From the NCBI RefSeq assembly GCF_025642785.1, contig NZ_JANZKU010000005.1, positions 62,001 to 126,000 on the forward strand: DNA of 64,000 nucleotides, in the 5' to 3' direction. The notes below the pieces were generated by a model, which did no database searches, was not told where the DNA came from, and saw nothing but the letters and a program-made list of their open reading frames with translations. Positions within the stretch are counted from its first letter, which is position 1, and each line of letters begins with the position of its first letter. A program made the position numbers and the translations under genes. This document shows positions 42,992 to 53,719 of the stretch, in pieces. This stretch comes from Pseudomonas sp. RIT-PI-AD (GTDB taxonomy: Bacteria; Pseudomonadota; Gammaproteobacteria; Pseudomonadales; Pseudomonadaceae).

Positions 42992-44920
42992 TCACTGATC
43001 GTCGAAGAAGCGCTCGTGCCAGTCCACCAGGGGCTGCGGGGCGTTGAGCTTCTGCCCGTAGATCACCGCGTAGGACAGCACGTTCTGCACGTATTGGCGG
43101 GTTTCGTCGAAGGGGATGTTCTCCACCCAGACGTCGAAGGCCAGGTGATTGGCGCCTTTCAGCCATTGCCGCACCCGGCCGGGGCCGGCGTTGTAGGCCG
43201 CGGAAGCGAGCACCCGGTTGCCGTTGAACTGCGCGTGTACCTGGCTCAGGTAGGCGGCGCCGAGCTGGATGTTGAGGTCCGGGTCGATCGCTTGCTGCGG
43301 CGAAGCCAGGGGAATGCTGAATTTGCGCGCGGTTTCCTTGGCGGTACCGGGCATCAGTTGCATCAGGCCCATGGCGCCTACCTGGGAGCGGGCATCGTCC
43401 ATGAATGCGCTTTCCTGGCGGGTGATGGCGAAGATCCAGCTGGAGTGCAGGCCGCGTACCTTCGACTGCTGGATCAGGGTGGAGCGGTGGGCCATCGGGA
43501 AACGGATGTCCAGGTCGTCCCAGTATTGCGCCTGGCTGATGGTGCGGATTGCCGGGAAATACCATTGCAGGTCATAGGCCAGCTTGGCTTGGGCGACCAT
43601 TTCCTCGCGGCTGAACAGACGGCTGACGTGGTACCACTCGCGGCGGCCATCGACGATCTGCCCGCGCTCGTGGAATTCGAGGGCGCGGCGGATACCGGCG
43701 GTGTTGCGGACTTTCTGCACCACCTTCGGGTCGAGGGCCAGCGGCTTGTTGTTCAGGCTGTAGGGCGCCTGGGTGCGGTCGGCGGCGAGGAAGCCGTAGA
43801 AGTCCCTTTCCTTGGCCACCGGCTGATAGAGCGCCAGCGGCTCCTGGCTCTGCGGCTGCGCCAGTTGCAGGCTGCGCGCCCGCCAGTAGCGCCAGCGGTT
43901 GGTATTGGCCAGCTCCGTCGGCATCTGCCCGGTGAGACGGTAGACCTCGTCCCAACGGCCCATGCGCAGCAGCAGCCGGGCGCGCCACTCGGAGACAGTG
44001 TCGTCGTGCAGCTCCGGGTCGTACTTGGCCATGATCGGCAGCGCACGCGGGTCGAACTTCTTCGCCAGGGTCAGGCCGACCTCGCGGGCGATGGCCACTT
44101 TTTCTTCCTTCGAAAAGGGTAGGCGGCTGGCGTATTGCTCCAGCAGGCCCAGGGCTTTCTCCGGGTCCTGGCGCGCCAGGCGTCTGAGGCCGAGGCCGAC
44201 CACATCGGCCATGGCCTTGTCGGCGGGCACGAACAGCCCGGGCTGGTCGAGCATCTGCGGCTTCTGCGCGACGTCCACCAGCAGCTTGCCCTGGTTGGCG
44301 AGGCTCGGCAGGGTCTTCGCCAGATGGCTGGCCAGGCCATAGTTGCGGGCCTCGGCGGCCAGCTTCGCGCGTTTCCAGCGCTTCTCTTCGGTGAGCTGGC
44401 CCTCGGCGCTCCACATGTCGAACAACACGTCGCAGGCCTCTGGCTGCGATTTGCCCACCAGCCAGAGTTTCTCGGCGCTGGCGTAGCCTTCAGCCTTGAG
44501 CCCGTGGTTCAACTGATATTGGCCGTACAGGCAGTCCAGCTCGGTGAAATTGAGCTTGGGGTCGTAATAGTCGACGAAGGTCTTCCAGTCGCCGCGGTCG
44601 GCCAGCCAGCGCAACCAGCGCAGCTTCATCCAGCCCGCCTGGGGCAGGTCGCCGTGTTCGGCGAGGAATTTCTCGATTTCTTCGTTGCTGGCGCTTTTCA
44701 GACGGGCGGTCAGTTCGTCGTAAGCCAGGTAGGGTTCCAGCGGATAGTCGCGCAACGCGCTGGCATAGCGGCGATAGGGTTCACCGTCGCCCTTGGCCAG
44801 CGCCCGTTTGGCTTCGTCGTACATCTGGCGTTGCTGGTCCAGGTTGGCGGCCTGGACGCCGGTGTAGGGGAGGGTGGAAAGGAGCAGGCAGGAAAACAGG
44901 CTGAGCAGGCGACCGCGCAT
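42992..44920 (-). CDS. slt: Soluble lytic murein transglycosylase
   Basis: Slt cleaves the glycan strand of peptidoglycan in the periplasm with formation of 1,6-anhydro-MurNAc, the substrate chain that NagZ later recycles. The 642-residue precursor starts with a signal peptide ending near VQAAN. A long alpha-helical superhelix of TPR-like units (about 30-450) forms the ring. The C-terminal catalytic domain has the glutamate of ITRQESAF (about residue 503), then SQVGAMGLMQLMPGTA and ASAAYNAGPGRVRQWL. The length is that of E. coli Slt70. It is transcribed alone on the minus strand, divergent from uup. Confidence 0.95.
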   Translation of the reverse strand: MRGRLLSLFSCLLLSTLPYTGVQAANLDQQRQMYDEAKRALAKGDGEPYRRYASALRDYPLEPYLAYDELTARLKSASNEEIEKFLAEHGDLPQAGWMKLRWLRWLADRGDWKTFVDYYDPKLNFTELDCLYGQYQLNHGLKAEGYASAEKLWLVGKSQPEACDVLFDMWSAEGQLTEEKRWKRAKLAAEARNYGLASHLAKTLPSLANQGKLLVDVAQKPQMLDQPGLFVPADKAMADVVGLGLRRLARQDPEKALGLLEQYASRLPFSKEEKVAIAREVGLTLAKKFDPRALPIMAKYDPELHDDTVSEWRARLLLRMGRWDEVYRLTGQMPTELANTNRWRYWRARSLQLAQPQSQEPLALYQPVAKERDFYGFLAADRTQAPYSLNNKPLALDPKVVQKVRNTAGIRRALEFHERGQIVDGRREWYHVSRLFSREEMVAQAKLAYDLQWYFPAIRTISQAQYWDDLDIRFPMAHRSTLIQQSKVRGLHSSWIFAITRQESAFMDDARSQVGAMGLMQLMPGTAKETARKFSIPLASPQQAIDPDLNIQLGAAYLSQVHAQFNGNRVLASAAYNAGPGRVRQWLKGANHLAFDVWVENIPFDETRQYVQNVLSYAVIYGQKLNAPQPLVDWHERFFDDQ

Positions 44921-45067
44921 GACACTTCCGGGTAAGGGGATCGTGGAGGGCCGGGCTCGCCGGCGCCAAGAGCGCCTAGCTTAGCCTCTGGCCGGGGGCG
45001 GCGAAAGCGTATGGCCGAATCGGTCCGACCGGCGAAAATTGCCGGGAGAGTAGCGTCGCAACTCGGG

Positions 45068-45073
45068 TAGAAT
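45068..45073 (+). promoter_or_regulatory. Candidate uup -10 box
   Basis: TAGAAT in the context GGGTAGAATGCGCGCC lies 27 bases before the uup ATG. This form is common in Pseudomonas housekeeping promoters. No clear -35 is visible at the right distance. Confidence 0.4.
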
Positions 45074-45099
45074 GCGCGCCCAGTTTTCCGGAGGTGCCC

Positions 45100-47013
45100 A
45101 TGGCCCTGCTCAAGTTCACCGATGTCGCCCTGGCGTATGGCAGTACCCCGTTGCTGGACGGCGTTTCCTGGCAGATCGACCGCGGCGAGCGGGTCTGCAT
45201 CATCGGCCGCAACGGCACCGGCAAGTCCAGCCTGCTGCGCCTGGTCAAGGGCGATCAGGCGGCCGACGACGGCGAAATCTGGCGCGCGCCCGGCCTGAAG
45301 ATCGGCGAGCTACCCCAGGAACTGCCTCGCGCCGACGAGCGGACGGTGTTCGACGTGGTCGCCGAGGGCCTCGCCGGTGTCGGCGCCCTGCTGGCCGAAT
45401 ACCACCACCTGAGCCAGAACATCCGCGACGAAGCCGACCTCGACAAGCTCATGCATGTCCAGCAGGACCTCGAGGCCCGCGACGGCTGGCGCTTGCAGCA
45501 ACTGGTCGACAGCACCCTCAGCCGGCTCCAGTTGCCCGCCGACAAGACCCTCGCCGAGCTGTCCGGTGGTTGGCGCCGACGCGTCCTGCTGGCCCAAGCG
45601 CTGGTCTCCGAGCCGGACCTGCTGCTGCTGGACGAACCGACCAACCACCTCGACATCGGTGCCATCGCCTGGCTGGAAGAAGCCTTGCTGGGCTATAACG
45701 GCGCCGTGCTCTTCATCACCCACGATCGCTCCTTCCTGCAGAACCTGGCCACGCGCATCCTCGAACTGGACCGCGGCCGGTTGATCGACTGGAACGGCGA
45801 CTACGCCAGTTTCCTGGTGCACAAGGAACAGCAACTCGCCGCCGAGGAAACCGCCAACGCATTGTTCGACAAGCGCCTGGCCCAGGAAGAGGTGTGGATC
45901 CGCCAGGGCATCAAGGCCCGCCGCACCCGGAACGAAGGGCGGGTCCGCGCGCTCAAGGAAATGCGCGCCGAGCGCAGCGAGCGGCGCGAGCGCCAGGGCA
46001 AGGCCAACCTGCAATTGGAAACCGCGGAGAAGTCCGGCAAGCAGGTGATCGTCGCCGAACACGTGGGCTTCGCCCATGGTGGCGGAGAACCCTTGCTGAG
46101 GGATTTCTCCCTGGTGTTGCAGCGCGGCGATCGCATCGGCCTGCTGGGTGCCAACGGCACCGGCAAGACCACCTTGCTCAAGCTGTTGCTGGGCGACCTG
46201 CAGCCGACGACCGGCAGCATCGAGGTCGGCACCAAGCTGGAAGTGGCCTACTTCGATCAGTTGCGCCATCAGCTGGATCTGGAAAAAACCGTGATCGACA
46301 ACCTCGCCGAAGGTCGCGATTTCATCGTCATCGACGGCCAGAGCCGGCACGTGCTGAGCTACCTTGGCGACTTCCTGTTCAGCCCGCAGCGTGCGCGCAC
46401 GCCGGTCAAGGCGCTGTCCGGCGGCGAGCGGGCGCGCTTGCTGCTGGCCAAGCTGTTCAGCAAGCCGGCGAACCTGCTGGTGCTCGACGAACCGACCAAC
46501 GACCTCGACGTGGAAACCCTGGAGCTGCTCGAGGAAGTGCTGCTCAGCTTCCAGGGCACCGTGCTGATGGTCAGCCACGACCGGGCCTTCCTCGACAACG
46601 TGGTCACCAGCACCCTGGTGTTCGAAGGCGAAGGGCGGGTCCGCGAGTACGTCGGCGGCTACCAGGACTGGTTGCGCCAGGGCGGCTCGCCGCGCCTGCT
46701 GGGCGTCGGCGAAGGCAAGGAGACGCGGGACGCCAAGGCCTCCGGCGCCGCGCCACAGCCTGCTGTCGCCGAGCCGAGCAAGGCCGAGCCGGCGAAGAAG
46801 AAATTGAGCTATAAGCTGCAACGGGAGCTGGAAGCCATTCCGGCCCAGATCGAGCAACTGGAGCGCGAGTTGGCTCGCGTGCAGGCGGAAACCGCCGATC
46901 CGGCGTTCTATCAACGGCCTTCCGCGCAGACCGCCAGTACCCTCGAGCGCCTGGAGAAGCTGCAGCATGAGCTGGATGCATTGCTGGAGCGCTGGGCTGA
47001 GCTGGACGGCTGA
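45100..47013 (+). CDS. uup: ABC-F ATPase Uup
   Basis: Uup is a soluble ABC-F protein that acts on ribosomes and influences transposon excision. The 637-residue protein has two ABC domains with Walker A motifs GRNGTGKSS (about 36-44) and GANGTGKTT (about 350-358), signatures LSGGW and LSGGE, and Walker B LLLLDEPTNHLD and LLVLDEPTNDLD. The linker between them is Arg/Glu-rich. The C-terminus (about 565-637) is the coiled coil that distinguishes Uup from other ABC-F proteins. GGAGG precedes ATG 45100. The next gene follows after 16 bp, so the two form an operon. Confidence 0.95.
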   Translation: MALLKFTDVALAYGSTPLLDGVSWQIDRGERVCIIGRNGTGKSSLLRLVKGDQAADDGEIWRAPGLKIGELPQELPRADERTVFDVVAEGLAGVGALLAEYHHLSQNIRDEADLDKLMHVQQDLEARDGWRLQQLVDSTLSRLQLPADKTLAELSGGWRRRVLLAQALVSEPDLLLLDEPTNHLDIGAIAWLEEALLGYNGAVLFITHDRSFLQNLATRILELDRGRLIDWNGDYASFLVHKEQQLAAEETANALFDKRLAQEEVWIRQGIKARRTRNEGRVRALKEMRAERSERRERQGKANLQLETAEKSGKQVIVAEHVGFAHGGGEPLLRDFSLVLQRGDRIGLLGANGTGKTTLLKLLLGDLQPTTGSIEVGTKLEVAYFDQLRHQLDLEKTVIDNLAEGRDFIVIDGQSRHVLSYLGDFLFSPQRARTPVKALSGGERARLLLAKLFSKPANLLVLDEPTNDLDVETLELLEEVLLSFQGTVLMVSHDRAFLDNVVTSTLVFEGEGRVREYVGGYQDWLRQGGSPRLLGVGEGKETRDAKASGAAPQPAVAEPSKAEPAKKKLSYKLQRELEAIPAQIEQLERELARVQAETADPAFYQRPSAQTASTLERLEKLQHELDALLERWAELDG

Positions 47014-47029
47014 GTGAAGGGGAGCGGCC

Positions 47030-47716
47030 ATGGCCATCGAGTACCGCATTAACCTGGATGACGACCACGAGTTCAGTTATCGCATCGAGATCGACCGGGA
47101 TTACGACCGCGAACGTGCCGCCATCGCGCCCAAGTGGACCCGCCTCGAGTATCAGCAGTGCAGTAATTGCCCGTTGAGGCGCGAGGCGTTTCCCCATTGC
47201 CCGGCGGCGGTGGATCTGCACCGGGTCATCGAGGATTTCCACGGGTTGCCGGCGTTCAAGCGGGCGATGGTCTGGGTGCGCACGCCGGAGCGCGAATACG
47301 CCAAGACGGTGGGACTGGAGGAGGGGCTGCGGGCATTGCTCGGGGTGATCATGGCCACCAGCGCCTGCCCGATCCTGAACCGGCTGAAACCCATGGCCCA
47401 CCAGCATCTTCCGTTCGCCAGCCACCAGGAATTCACCCTGCGCACCGTGTCGCTCTATCTGGCGCGGCAGTATTTCAACATGCGCGAGGGGCGGCACGCG
47501 GACTGGGAGCTGAAGGGCCTGGTGCGCCTGTTCCAGCAATTGCAGTTGGTCAATCAGGCGTTCTGGCAGCGCATTCACGACACCTGCGAGGGCGATTCGA
47601 ACCTCAAGGCCTTCCTCACCTTCTTCTCCATGGCGTCGAGCATGACCTATTCCCTGGAGACCCAGTTGCAGAAGATCCGGCCGCTGGTGATGAGCGCCGG
47701 CGAAGGCTTCGACTGA
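47030..47716 (+). CDS. Conserved protein with Cys/His cluster (PA3018-like)
   Basis: This 228-residue protein of unknown function is conserved in pseudomonads beside uup. The N-terminus is acidic and beta-rich (YRINLDDDHEFSYRIEIDRDYDRERA). A compact cluster CSNCPLRREAFPHCPAA (about 44-60) looks like a metal- or cluster-binding knuckle with three cysteines and a histidine. The rest is helical, with SACPILNRLKPMAHQHLPFASHQEFTLRTVSLYL. It starts 16 bp after uup with a GGGGAG ribosome site. The cytoplasmic location is inferred from the absence of a signal or membrane segment. Confidence 0.8.
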   Translation: MAIEYRINLDDDHEFSYRIEIDRDYDRERAAIAPKWTRLEYQQCSNCPLRREAFPHCPAAVDLHRVIEDFHGLPAFKRAMVWVRTPEREYAKTVGLEEGLRALLGVIMATSACPILNRLKPMAHQHLPFASHQEFTLRTVSLYLARQYFNMREGRHADWELKGLVRLFQQLQLVNQAFWQRIHDTCEGDSNLKAFLTFFSMASSMTYSLETQLQKIRPLVMSAGEGFD

Positions 47717-47718
47717 AG

Positions 47719-47747
47719 AGGCCGCCGGACCGCAAGGCCGGCGGCCT
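47719..47747. terminator. Shared terminator hairpin between the uup operon and uspA-like gene
   Basis: Perfect 10-bp stem AGGCCGCCGG / CCGGCGGCCT with a 9-nt loop lies in the 36-bp gap between convergent genes. It has no T-run on the plus strand and a short TCTTC on the minus strand; it could stop both transcripts. Confidence 0.75.
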
Positions 47748-47752
47748 GGACC

Positions 47753-48193
47753 TCACTCGCTCTTCTTCAGGCGCACCGCCAGCACGTCGCAGGGCGCGCC
47801 GTGCAGCAGGTCGTTGGCGGTGGAGCCCAGCAGCAGGGCCAGGCCGTGTCGGCCATGGCTGCCCACCACCACCAGATCGCAATGCTGTTCCTCGGCGAGG
47901 CGGTGGATTTCCTGGCGCGGTTGGCCATAGGCCAGGTGGCGTTGGTCGGGTTGCAGCTCGGGATAGCGTGTGGCGAACGTGTCCAGGCGCACGCGGGCCT
48001 GTTCGAACTGCTGTTGTTGCAGCATCGACAGATCCATGGGGACATCGCCGCCGAAGGCCATGGCCATGGGTTCGACGATATGCACCAGGGACAGCTTGGC
48101 GTTGTTGGTCCGGGCCAGCGACTGGGCCCGTTCGATGACCGGATGGCAGTCGTCGGTGAGATCGACGGCGATCAGGATGTGCTGGTAGGGCAT
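47753..48193 (-). CDS. uspA: Universal stress protein UspA family
   Basis: This 146-residue cytoplasmic protein belongs to the UspA family that is induced by growth arrest and stress. It has HILIAVDLTDD at the start and the ATP-binding-like VVVGSHGRHGLALLLGSTANDLLHGAPCDVLAVR near the end. The GxxG-9x-G(S/T) motif is nearly complete, which favours ATP binding. AAGGAG precedes ATG 48193. It is PA3017 by order. It is divergent from the following small gene. Confidence 0.93.
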   Translation of the reverse strand: MPYQHILIAVDLTDDCHPVIERAQSLARTNNAKLSLVHIVEPMAMAFGGDVPMDLSMLQQQQFEQARVRLDTFATRYPELQPDQRHLAYGQPRQEIHRLAEEQHCDLVVVGSHGRHGLALLLGSTANDLLHGAPCDVLAVRLKKSE

Positions 48194-48277
48194 GGTGGAT
48201 CTCCTTCTAATGTGCGCCTGGACAGGAGTATGGCCGCCTGGGCCGTACAAAAACACTGATTCGCGGCAGGATAAGCT

Positions 48278-48715
48278 ATGGCAGGGTGGTGGGTAATCAT
48301 ATCGCTGGGAATCGCCTTGAGCCCCCTGGCATGGCTGCTGCCGTCGCGTCGCCAGCGTGGCCGCATGGACATGCGCCTGCGCGCGCGACGCCTGGGCTTG
48401 GCGATGCAACTGTCCCCGGAGAACTGGCCGCACTGGCTGGAGCGTCCGTTGCCGGTCTCCTGCCCGCAGTACCATCGCGCCCGCCCGCACGGCCGCACGG
48501 ACGCCTGGTGCTACTGGCAGGCGCAGCCCGGAGAGTGGCTGGATCGCTGGCGCGAGCCCTGTAGCGACCCGCGGCTCGCCGAGCACTTGGCGCGCTTGCC
48601 AGCAGACGTCTACAAGGTCGAGGCCACTCCCCGGATGATCGCCCTGTGTTGGGGCGAGGGGGGCGACGAGGCCGAGCTGGAGCAGGTCCGGGCCGCCCTC
48701 CAGGCGCTCGCTTGA
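48278..48715 (+). CDS. Small membrane-anchored protein of unknown function
   Basis: This 145-residue protein has one N-terminal membrane segment (WWVIISLGIALSPLAWLLP), a basic stretch (SRRQRGRMDMRLRARRLG) that keeps the rest in the cytoplasm, and a soluble part rich in Trp and Arg. No family with a known role is recognised; it matches PA3016 by order. It is convergent with the next gene, whose stop lies only 20 bp away. Confidence 0.75.
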   Translation: MAGWWVIISLGIALSPLAWLLPSRRQRGRMDMRLRARRLGLAMQLSPENWPHWLERPLPVSCPQYHRARPHGRTDAWCYWQAQPGEWLDRWREPCSDPRLAEHLARLPADVYKVEATPRMIALCWGEGGDEAELEQVRAALQALA

Positions 48716-48735
48716 GCGATACCTCGGCACCGGGC

Positions 48736-49533
48736 TCAGCGAGCTGCCGCTGCGTACTGCTCGCACAGGCGCTCCAAACCCTCGACGATCTGCCCGGCGT
48801 ACTTGTCGACCAGCAGCGGCATGCTGTTCTGGTCGGGGTGATGCAGGGCGGTTTCGATATAGTGCCAGGGCGCTTCGATCCGTTGCAGGGTCTGTCGGGT
48901 CTCGTCGGTGTTCGCCGGAGACTCGCGCAGCTTCTGCAGGCGCTCGGCGAACCCGCCGGTCTGGCGATCGATGGCCGAATCCTTCGAGGACAGCGCGCCC
49001 ACCGAGGCACTGCGCGACGCGTATTCCACGGAAATGCCGCGCATGCTCACGCTGAGGTCGCGGCAACTCTGCACCGGGGCCGGCACCGCTGACGCATTGT
49101 CGTGTCGCAGGCTTCGAGAGAGTTCGTCGAGGGTACCCAGCACCCGTTGGTTACGAGTGGCCAGTTCGGTCACCGGTTGCAGATCGGTGAAGCCCTGTTT
49201 GCGGAACGCCGCCACCAGGCTTTCCAGTTGGCTGACATAGGCCAGCCACTGTTCCCGTAATTGCTCGCGCAGCTTCGGCGCATCCGGGGTGGGCAGTTCT
49301 CCGAGGGCATCCAGCTGGGTCCTCGCCTGCGCGATGGATTGCTCAAGCATCCGCGCATAGGCGCGATCGCCTTCCATGCCCTTGAACATATAGAAATCGC
49401 CGAGGCTCTTCTGCACGGCGAGGCGCATGCGGTGCAACCCGAGCAGCGGGGCAGCGACATCGGAGGCCAGGCTGGGCAGCGGGGAGAGCAGGAGCAGAAT
49501 GCTCAACGGAAGGGCCAGCAGGCGACTGGACAT
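48736..49533 (-). CDS. Exported helical protein of unknown function (PA3015-like)
   Basis: This 265-residue precursor has a signal peptide (MSSRLLALPLSILLLLSPLPSLASD) and a helical mature part with two cysteines, one in QSCRDLSVSMRG and one in ERLCEQYAAAA, which may form a disulphide in the periplasm. The segment RMRLAVQKSLGDFYMFKGMEGDRAY resembles helical sensor-like domains, but no family is certain. The chosen ATG 49533 begins the signal peptide; the frame is open 75 codons upstream without similarity. It is divergent from fadBA. Confidence 0.75.
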   Translation of the reverse strand: MSSRLLALPLSILLLLSPLPSLASDVAAPLLGLHRMRLAVQKSLGDFYMFKGMEGDRAYARMLEQSIAQARTQLDALGELPTPDAPKLREQLREQWLAYVSQLESLVAAFRKQGFTDLQPVTELATRNQRVLGTLDELSRSLRHDNASAVPAPVQSCRDLSVSMRGISVEYASRSASVGALSSKDSAIDRQTGGFAERLQKLRESPANTDETRQTLQRIEAPWHYIETALHHPDQNSMPLLVDKYAGQIVEGLERLCEQYAAAAR

Positions 49534-49935
49534 GGCATCTCCGGGAACCCGGGGCGGGTTTCGTTGTTGTAATCCTGAAGACTGAACGATCCGTCCGGCC
49601 GATCCGGGCGACTTTAGCGCCAGCATAGTCGTTTGGCCAGATCGACGCTTTGCGTCCTCCGGCGCCCGCCCCATGCGCGAATGGCGCGCTCGGGGCAAGC
49701 GCTGTTCGTCGTGCAATTGACAATCGCACGCTTTTCCCCGAAGGTGTGCGAACCCCAATCAAACGGGCGTATGAATTGAGCGTTTGCCCGGATGGTCGAC
49801 GCCGCTACGGCCCGATTAACGCGTCGGCGGGTATGCCGCGCGATTCGTGCCTATGCTCGTTGGCTGACGCCGCGGGCGGCGCGACGCGGCGTCCGATGTG
49901 TAATTGTCCAGCTTCTATACCGTGGAGATCAGTTG
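49534..49935. other. Divergent regulatory region upstream of fadBA
   Basis: These 402 bases hold no gene I can support, although an open frame runs through into fadB. They contain a perfect TTGACA (49717-49722) without a matching -10, an inverted repeat of PsrA-type half-sites (49760-49786) around TATGAA, and a GTGGAG ribosome site before fadB. Confidence 0.5.
49760..49786 (+). promoter_or_regulatory. Wide-spaced PsrA-type inverted repeat upstream of fadBA
   Basis: CAAACG (49760-49765) and CGTTTG (49781-49786) form a perfect inverted repeat whose arms start 21 bp apart. The half-sites match the PsrA consensus (C/G)AAAC..GTTT(G/C), but the normal spacer is 2-4 bp. A possible -10, TATGAA (49770-49775), lies between the arms. 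PsrA is known to repress fadBA5 in P. aeruginosa. Confidence 0.4.
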
Positions 49936-53277
<3,342 letters not shown>

Positions 53278-53313
53278 GCGGTTTCGCGACGCGCGTCCGC
53301 CGTTAGCGACAGG

Positions 53314-53345
53314 AGCCGGGGCCCAGTGCCCCGGCTTTCGTTTTT
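53314..53345 (+). terminator. Rho-independent terminator of fadBA
   Basis: Perfect 9-bp stem AGCCGGGGC / GCCCCGGCT with a 5-nt loop, followed by TTCGTTTTT. Confidence 0.92.
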
Positions 53346-53366
53346 CCTGAAGACCGAGGAGGGAAC

Positions 53367-53603
53367 ATGACCCTGCAAACCGGACTCTATCGTCACTACA
53401 AGGGGCAGCAGTACCGGCTGCTTGGCGTGGCGCGGCATTCCGAAACCGACGAGGAAGTCGCGGTCTATCAGGCGCTGTATGGCGAATACGGGCTCTGGGT
53501 GAGGCCGCTGGCGATGTTCGCCGGGACGGTCGAAGTGGACGGCGAGCAGATCGCCCGCTTCGCGCTGATCCGTGCCGAAACCGATCCGTTTCCGCGTTCC
53601 TGA
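53367..53603 (+). CDS. DUF1653 family protein
   Basis: This 78-residue protein matches DUF1653, a beta-rich small domain with the pattern GLYRHYKGQQYRLLGVARHSETDEEVAVYQALYG and LWVRPLAMF. A strong GAGGAGGG ribosome site precedes ATG 53367. It is a single gene between the fadBA terminator and the topA promoter, as PA3012. The role is unknown. Confidence 0.88.
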   Translation: MTLQTGLYRHYKGQQYRLLGVARHSETDEEVAVYQALYGEYGLWVRPLAMFAGTVEVDGEQIARFALIRAETDPFPRS

Positions 53604-53627
53604 GCGCCTTCCGGCTCAGCACCACGC

Positions 53628-53655
53628 TTGACCTTGCACGAGTCGCCACTATATA
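53628..53655 (+). promoter_or_regulatory. topA promoter
   Basis: TTGACC (53628-53633), a 16-bp spacer and TATATA (53650-53655; an 18-bp spacer also fits) form a strong sigma-70 promoter about 65 bases before topA. The AT-rich TATATATAG run would make it sensitive to supercoiling, as known for topA in E. coli. Confidence 0.7.
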
Positions 53656-53719
53656 TAGCGGTGCCGCGTCAGGCGGACCCCCGCCTTTCTTCTCTTCGTA
53701 TTCAGGAATCTTCTGATCC

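Noticed and set aside
49717-49722. Perfect TTGACA as the fadBA -35 box
   Set aside because: No acceptable -10 lies 16-18 bases downstream (GAAGGT at 17), so it was not called as a promoter.
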